Part shown: piece by piece, positions 9,094 through 12,309 of the stretch
Numbering within the stretch: the stretch's first letter is position 1
Layout: each line of letters begins with the position of its first letter
DNA from: Collybiopsis luxurians FD-317 M1
Taxonomy: Eukaryota; Basidiomycota; Agaricomycetes; Agaricales; Omphalotaceae
Length of the DNA stretch: 12,309 bases
Reading direction: 5' to 3'
Assembly: GCA_000827265.1 (NCBI GenBank)
Contig: KN834898.1
Location: 1-12,309, forward strand
Position numbers and translations under genes: made by a program
The notes under the pieces: generated by a model
Told to the model about the DNA's origin: nothing
The model's input: only the letters and a program-made list of their open reading frames with translations
Databases searched by the model: none

Positions 9094-9159
9094 CTAGAGG
9101 ATAAAAATACACGTCAGTTCACCCCCGCTCGACTATCAAACCAAACTCATCGCACTAAC
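9094..9159 (-). other. Intron in the Msb1/Mug8 relic
   Basis: The donor is GAAAAG/GTTAGT (9159) and the acceptor TATCCTCTAG (9094), with a CTGAC branch site about 23 nt upstream of it. The segment is 66 nt. It joins LVKRREK to PLPPFTWSTTPV in phase 0 on both sides and gives a continuous family-like sequence, so this is the best-supported intron of the gene. Confidence 0.75.
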
Positions 9160-10471
9160 CTTTTCCCTCCTCTTCACCAACCTCCTCTCCTTCTCCCTCT
9201 CCTTCTCCTTCTCAATAACCAACCCCTCAAAACCCCAGCTCCTTAAAATTAAACTGAAGCGCAGCGTTCAACGCCGTATCAAGCGTAAACTCCGTCGCAT
9301 CCGCAAGCTTCGCATCCACACTCACATCACTCCTCCGCCTCCACCACTGTTACCCACCCACGCACCGGACCTAGCAAAAAAAAATCCTCGCGCTCTCAGT
9401 GGGATCAGAATTGAGCACATTCTCGATCGACGTCAGGGAAGGCTAGGGTGATGATGAAGAGGATGCAGAGATCTCGAATAGACCCCACTGAGCATCCGTT
9501 AACGTCTTGAATATCATCATGCTCCTCGTCGGTCCGTGCAGCGAGGTCGGCGTGGACGGTGTACCGGGTAAGGAACTCGACGGCGAAGTTGAGACGACGG
9601 GGGGTTGGCATTGGTGTATGTGTATAAATACGAAGGCGTGGCGGAGGTTGCGCGGGTTAGTGGGGATAGTGTAGATGAGTATGAGGACGCGTAGGATAAC
9701 GTTGCAGATGTAAATGAGGATAGGGAAGCTGGAGTGGAAGGTGATGAACCTGGTTTCGTTCCAGGTAGGAAGGTCATTTTCTTACGGTACGTATCAGAGT
9801 GCCGTGGGGGCACTTTTCCATCCAAAGCCGCTGCCCCCTTGTCCTTGCCACAGTCCTCTTCACCTCCACCACCTTACTCATCTTGGCTCCTTTGCGTATA
9901 GGATCCTCCCTCTCATAGCATCCATGCCCATAATGGACAATGAAGGGAGTGAATCAAAGAGGGCGAGGATGTTGAAGTGGCCGGGTAGTATCCAGGGATA
10001 GCTATGGATCCATTCTTTGAGTTGGGTGCGAATTCCGCCGAGCGCGCCTCCGACTCTGCCTCAACCGCTAGAGCTGCCGCCACTGCCGGGGGTGTGTTGC
10101 CATCGGATGAAGGAGAAGATGGGGTGTTCAGAAGCGTGTACGGAACGGAGGTGCGCCGCGTAGGTTGATTCGAAAGATGATGGATCTAGGTACGGAGCAC
10201 CGTAGCACCAGTAGAAGATGGACACAGGGATAGAGGAGTCTTTTCGAGAGCGAACTGAGACTGGCAGGTGTGATACCAGATCTTGCACTGTGTGCGATCA
10301 TCCTTGCGAGAACCCTAAACAGGTCTACCAACGTCCCCTTTAATGGCTTCAGTAACACCTCCCTATACCTACTCACTTCCCTCCTCTCCCTCCTCAACTC
10401 CCCCATCTCCGTCGTCGTCACGCTCTGTACTCGATATATGACGACGATGTTCTTTCAAGGAGCGCGAAGAA

Positions 10472-10528
10472 CTGGGAAGGGGGTAAGAGTGGTGTTCTTG
10501 TTTCGCTTAGTGAAGGTAGGCAAGATAC
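10472..10528 (-). other. Probable intron in the Msb1/Mug8 relic
   Basis: On the - strand, GTATCTTG at 10528 opens a 57-nt segment with a CACTAAGC branch-like site. It ends in a pyrimidine-rich CCCCTTCCCAG at 10472. It lies between the GPFELGTLL block and the SSYIEYRA/LVDLFRVLARM block, where a variable stretch is expected. The length is a multiple of three, so removing it does not cure the nearby stop. Confidence 0.45.
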
Positions 10529-11395
10529 GGGAGAAGGGGACGATTGAGGGATTTGCGTTTGGTGGTGAGATGCTACGGACGACACAGGCGAAGGCTCAAC
10601 AGAGGAGCGTGCCTAGTTCGAAGGGTCCGGTGAAACGGGCTCCTTCGTCAAAGTTGATGGTACGGCCACCACCCTACTGCTTCCGACGTGGATGATACGC
10701 TTTCTAGTGCTGAGATTTTGAGCATGTTTGTCGATGAGCCTGCGGACCCTGGCTGCGTCGAGGTCGAGCACGCCAGAGTTAAAGACGAAGGGTGTTTCGA
10801 CTTCAAGGTGGGCACAGACGAGGGAGACGAGGTGTGAGAGGTCGTTGAGGTCGAAGATGAGGGTTGGGTAGGGAGATAGGAAGCCCTAGGACCCTACTGT
10901 ACCTGCTGCGGAGTTACCAAGGCAGTAGAGGAAGAGGAAATCGGGGTGGGAGGAATGAGAGTATCAACAAATTGCCTTGAAGCGTCTGTAGGAAGGACAG
11001 CGCTGAGTGGCAGTTGGGGCAGAGACGAGTTTTTATTGGACTTGAGAGAGAGGATATAGACGGCATTGGAATTGTTCGTAGTTTGATATAACTTTGTAGA
11101 AAAACTATACACTGTATATTAATCAGTAGTTCTCCACAGTTGTAGTAGAGAACCAGACGTACCGCACACGAGAACTGTTTGGAATGATCCAAATACAATG
11201 ACCCTTCCTTATCATCCTTTTTCTCCTGATTCCCACCCAAATCCCGCTCCAAAAAGGTCTAGCAAAGCCGTCGACGTTCATTGGCTCTAGTCCTCGGTGG
11301 TATCCTGTTTGCAGAATTTGCCGCTATAACGTTTCCGCTTCACGACCATCTTCCAAGCTTATAGCTAGCAGTGATTCCAGCCTGCTTTAGTGAAG

Positions 11396-11623
11396 TTAGG
11401 AAGTTGAATGTAAAACAGCCGGGATGACGCGTGGCAAACCGTTCAGGACTTGTGGGTCGGTAGCAAATTTTAGGGCAGCTTGGGTTGCACTTGTTTCGGT
11501 TCCCTGCACATAGGCTGCGGACCAACCTTGTATCACGGTTGTAAACGGATATGCAAATATCCGGGACGGAATTTCCAGTGCCGGTTCCAGAGTGATGGTG
11601 GTATACAGCGTGCTGCCGCGCAA
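11396..11623 (-). CDS. Orphan ORF fragment, unknown protein
   Basis: A - strand frame reads RGSTLYTTITLEPALEI, SRIFAYPFTTVIQGWSAAYV, then TSATQAALKFATDPQVLNGL and ends PRVIPAVLHSTS with TAA at 11398-11396. The composition is protein-like (mixed hydrophobic and small residues, no low complexity), but there is no ATG; the first possible codon used here is TTG. An upstream CGGCAG could be a splice acceptor. It could be the last exon of a gene running off toward higher coordinates, or a fragment. I cannot name the family. Confidence 0.25.
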   Translation of the reverse strand: MRGSTLYTTITLEPALEIPSRIFAYPFTTVIQGWSAAYVQGTETSATQAALKFATDPQVLNGLPRVIPAVLHSTS

Positions 11624-11673
11624 GATTATGTATCGAAACGTGCATCCACGTCACCTGACAGTCCCAAATAAGC

Positions 11674-11696
11674 CGATCAATATGTATGATTGATCG
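11674..11696. repeat. Perfect 8-bp inverted repeat with a 7-nt loop
   Basis: CGATCAAT (11674-11681) and ATTGATCG (11689-11696) pair perfectly around a 7-nt centre. It can form a short hairpin or serve as a dyad protein-binding site. It sits just upstream (in the - direction) of the orphan ORF at 11396-11623. Confidence 0.55.
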
Positions 11697-11930
11697 AACA
11701 CATTTTCCTATGTATTCGTAGCGATATAGGTTGTTCTATAGCATTGGTCAAACATGTTAATTCCTCAGTATATTATCTATACCTTTCCACTGAGGCTAGG
11801 ACTTGGGAGCGATACTCCCTCAGCATCCCCGGCATTCTCGGCCGCAGCTTATGTGTAACGGCTCATCGGCCTTCTTTCTGTCTTTGACATCATCACCCGT
11901 ACCTCGTGCACCGAACCTGTTGCCGTTGAT

Positions 11931-11990
11931 TCCCGCTCACTGTTCCCGCCTCCCGCTCACTGCTCCCACCTCCCACTTACTGTCCCACTC
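11931..11990. repeat. 20-bp tandem repeat, three copies
   Basis: The unit TCCCGCTCACTGTTCCCGCC at 11931-11950 is repeated at 11951-11970 with two changes and at 11971-11990 in a more diverged form (TCCCACTTACTG...). The changes between copies are mainly C/T and G/A. It is a minisatellite with no evident coding role. Confidence 0.75.
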
Positions 11991-12267
11991 ATCTTCAATG
12001 AGAGCAACTATAAACAATGTATTTTGTATGCTGTTATCCTGTATATATGGTTTACTATAGTAATAAGAACAGTACTGGCAGCAGTAATATAGAAAGATAA
12101 GAACAGCGTCAGCAGGGCTTAGAAAGGTGCAAAATAAGAAAGGTGCAGCCCAGAAGAACAAATCAAATATGCAGAAAGAAAGGGGAAGGCTCCAGAAAAC
12201 AAAAGACCTCTAATTCTCCACACCATTCTCCCCCCTATTGTCCCTCTCATCATCATTCATGAGCTGA

Positions 12268-12268
<1 letters not shown>

Positions 12269-12299
<31 letters not shown>

Positions 12300-12309
12300 C
12301 CCCTCCTCC
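12269..12309. repeat. TCC-rich microsatellite running off the window
   Basis: From about 12269 the sequence is almost pure TCC/CTCC repeat to the last base, so its full length is not visible. On the - strand it would read as GGA/GAG repeats, which could encode poly-Glu or poly-Gly if coding, but no frame context is available. Confidence 0.6.

Larger units (their letters stand above)
7946..10885 (-). other. Msb1/Mug8 domain portion, frame by frame
   Basis: Each segment is listed by its - strand frame (codon low coordinate mod 3). 10885-10613 is frame 2. 10658 to about 10235 is frame 0, with TGA at 10598. About 10240-9878 is frame 2, with TGA at 10063. 9885-9774 is frame 0 (GAKMSKVVEVKRTVAR). 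9825 to about 9590 is frame 1. About 9540-9227 is frame 2, with stops at 9445 and 9373. About 9232-9160 is frame 1 (EGLVIEKEKEREKERR), which then splices in phase to 9093. Down to about 9015 stays in frame 1, then shifts to frame 2 (DLVSWGFASETVDVDVFE) up to the donor at 8936. 8797 onward is uncertain (VEHFRNVVVLAELGQRF in frame 2). About 8522-8328 is frame 0, and about 8340-7946 is frame 1. Several shifts look like a single-base gain or loss, for example a T4 run near 9231 where T3 would keep the frame. The RhoGAP-like fold would not be made from this copy. Confidence 0.65.
5881..10890 (-). pseudogene. Msb1/Mug8-domain (RhoGAP-like) polarity protein gene, multiply disrupted
   Basis: This is related to yeast Msb1 (bud emergence, Cdc42/Rho1 signalling) and fission yeast Mug8; basidiomycete members have a long Ser/Pro-rich tail. 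Conserved blocks appear in the expected order from about 10885 to 5881. They are HLVSLVCAHLEVETPFVF, ARFTGPFELGTLL, LVDLFRVLARMIAHSARSG, ESTYAAHLRSVHASEH with FIRWQ, LKEWIHSYPWILPG, PPRHSDTYRKKM, FKTLTDAQWGLFE, DPTESAR, PLPPFTWSTTPVLASDTIIE, LFKEWNWVLV, LFGEYVPKEYRAQ, then the tail ending ASPWRYVRG..LHNVLEEEEED. The blocks lie in different frames: about a dozen frame changes plus in-frame stops (for example at 10598-10596, 10063-10061, 9445-9443, 9373-9371 and 6937-6935). Several introns still look spliceable. No intact N-terminal Met exon was found; a splice acceptor CCTAG at 10890-10886 precedes the first block. True pseudogenisation is favoured, but assembly indels cannot be ruled out. Family call firm, integrity uncertain. 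Confidence 0.8.
10891..12309. other. Right flank, mostly without recognisable genes
   Basis: This region is AT-richer than the Msb1/Mug8 region. 10891-11260 probably includes the lost or unreadable N-terminal exon and promoter of the Msb1/Mug8 relic; no ATG-led exon there could be joined with confidence. An orphan - strand ORF lies at 11396-11623. Beyond it are a hairpin (11674-11696), a 20-bp triplicate repeat (11931-11990) and a TCC run at the window end. 12000-12250 resembles repeat-derived AT-rich sequence, but no terminal repeats were found. Confidence 0.4.

Noticed and set aside
1..12309. CRISPR array, tRNA, rRNA or prokaryotic operon
   Set aside because: There are no regularly spaced repeats, no cloverleaf or rRNA-like sequence, and the gene structure is eukaryotic with spliceosomal introns.

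Overview
The window looks like nuclear DNA from a mushroom-forming (agaricomycete) basidiomycete. Introns are short (about 50-80 nt), with GT..AG ends and CTGAC/CTAAC-like branch sites. A Ser/Pro-rich Msb1/Mug8-type polarity gene and a GMC oxidoreductase with many small introns also fit that group. I see no rRNA, tRNA, CRISPR array or bacterial-type operon. Most of the sequence is broken genes: a repeat-rich, decayed stretch beside a damaged cellular gene.

Layout. (1) 1-310: a leader with a TATA box (161-168), short direct repeats and a possible 57-nt intron whose last 19 nt repeat the end of the upstream exon. (2) About 311-2700, + strand: relic of an unrecognised gene, with a coiled-coil N-terminal part, a charged linker and a C-terminal part full of stops and frameshifts. 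(3) About 2818-3480, - strand: a second unrecognised relic, convergent with the first. Between 537 and 3486 there are only four CpG dinucleotides, the mark of old cytosine methylation and deamination in silenced repeats. (4) About 3440-4088, + strand: the 3' end of a GMC (aryl-alcohol-oxidase-like) oxidoreductase, five exons with all splice sites good and both active-site histidines present, but no 5' two-thirds. It starts where the CpG desert stops, so the repeat appears to have cut the gene. (5) 4089-5880: about 1.8 kb without a convincing gene, with isolated TATA-like boxes. (6) 5881 to about 10890, - strand: one long Msb1/Mug8-domain gene (cell polarity, RhoGAP-like fold). It is recognisable from end to end but broken by about a dozen reading-frame changes and several stops. 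(7) 10891-12309: AT-richer flank with one orphan ORF, a hairpin, a 20-bp triplicate repeat and a TCC microsatellite.

The genes do not form a pathway. I found no new system. The points of interest are the extreme CpG loss, the sharp join into the GMC fragment, the decay of a normally conserved polarity gene (or assembly error, which the clean GMC exons argue against) and the possible intron born by local duplication. Family names rest on remembered motifs, not on a search.
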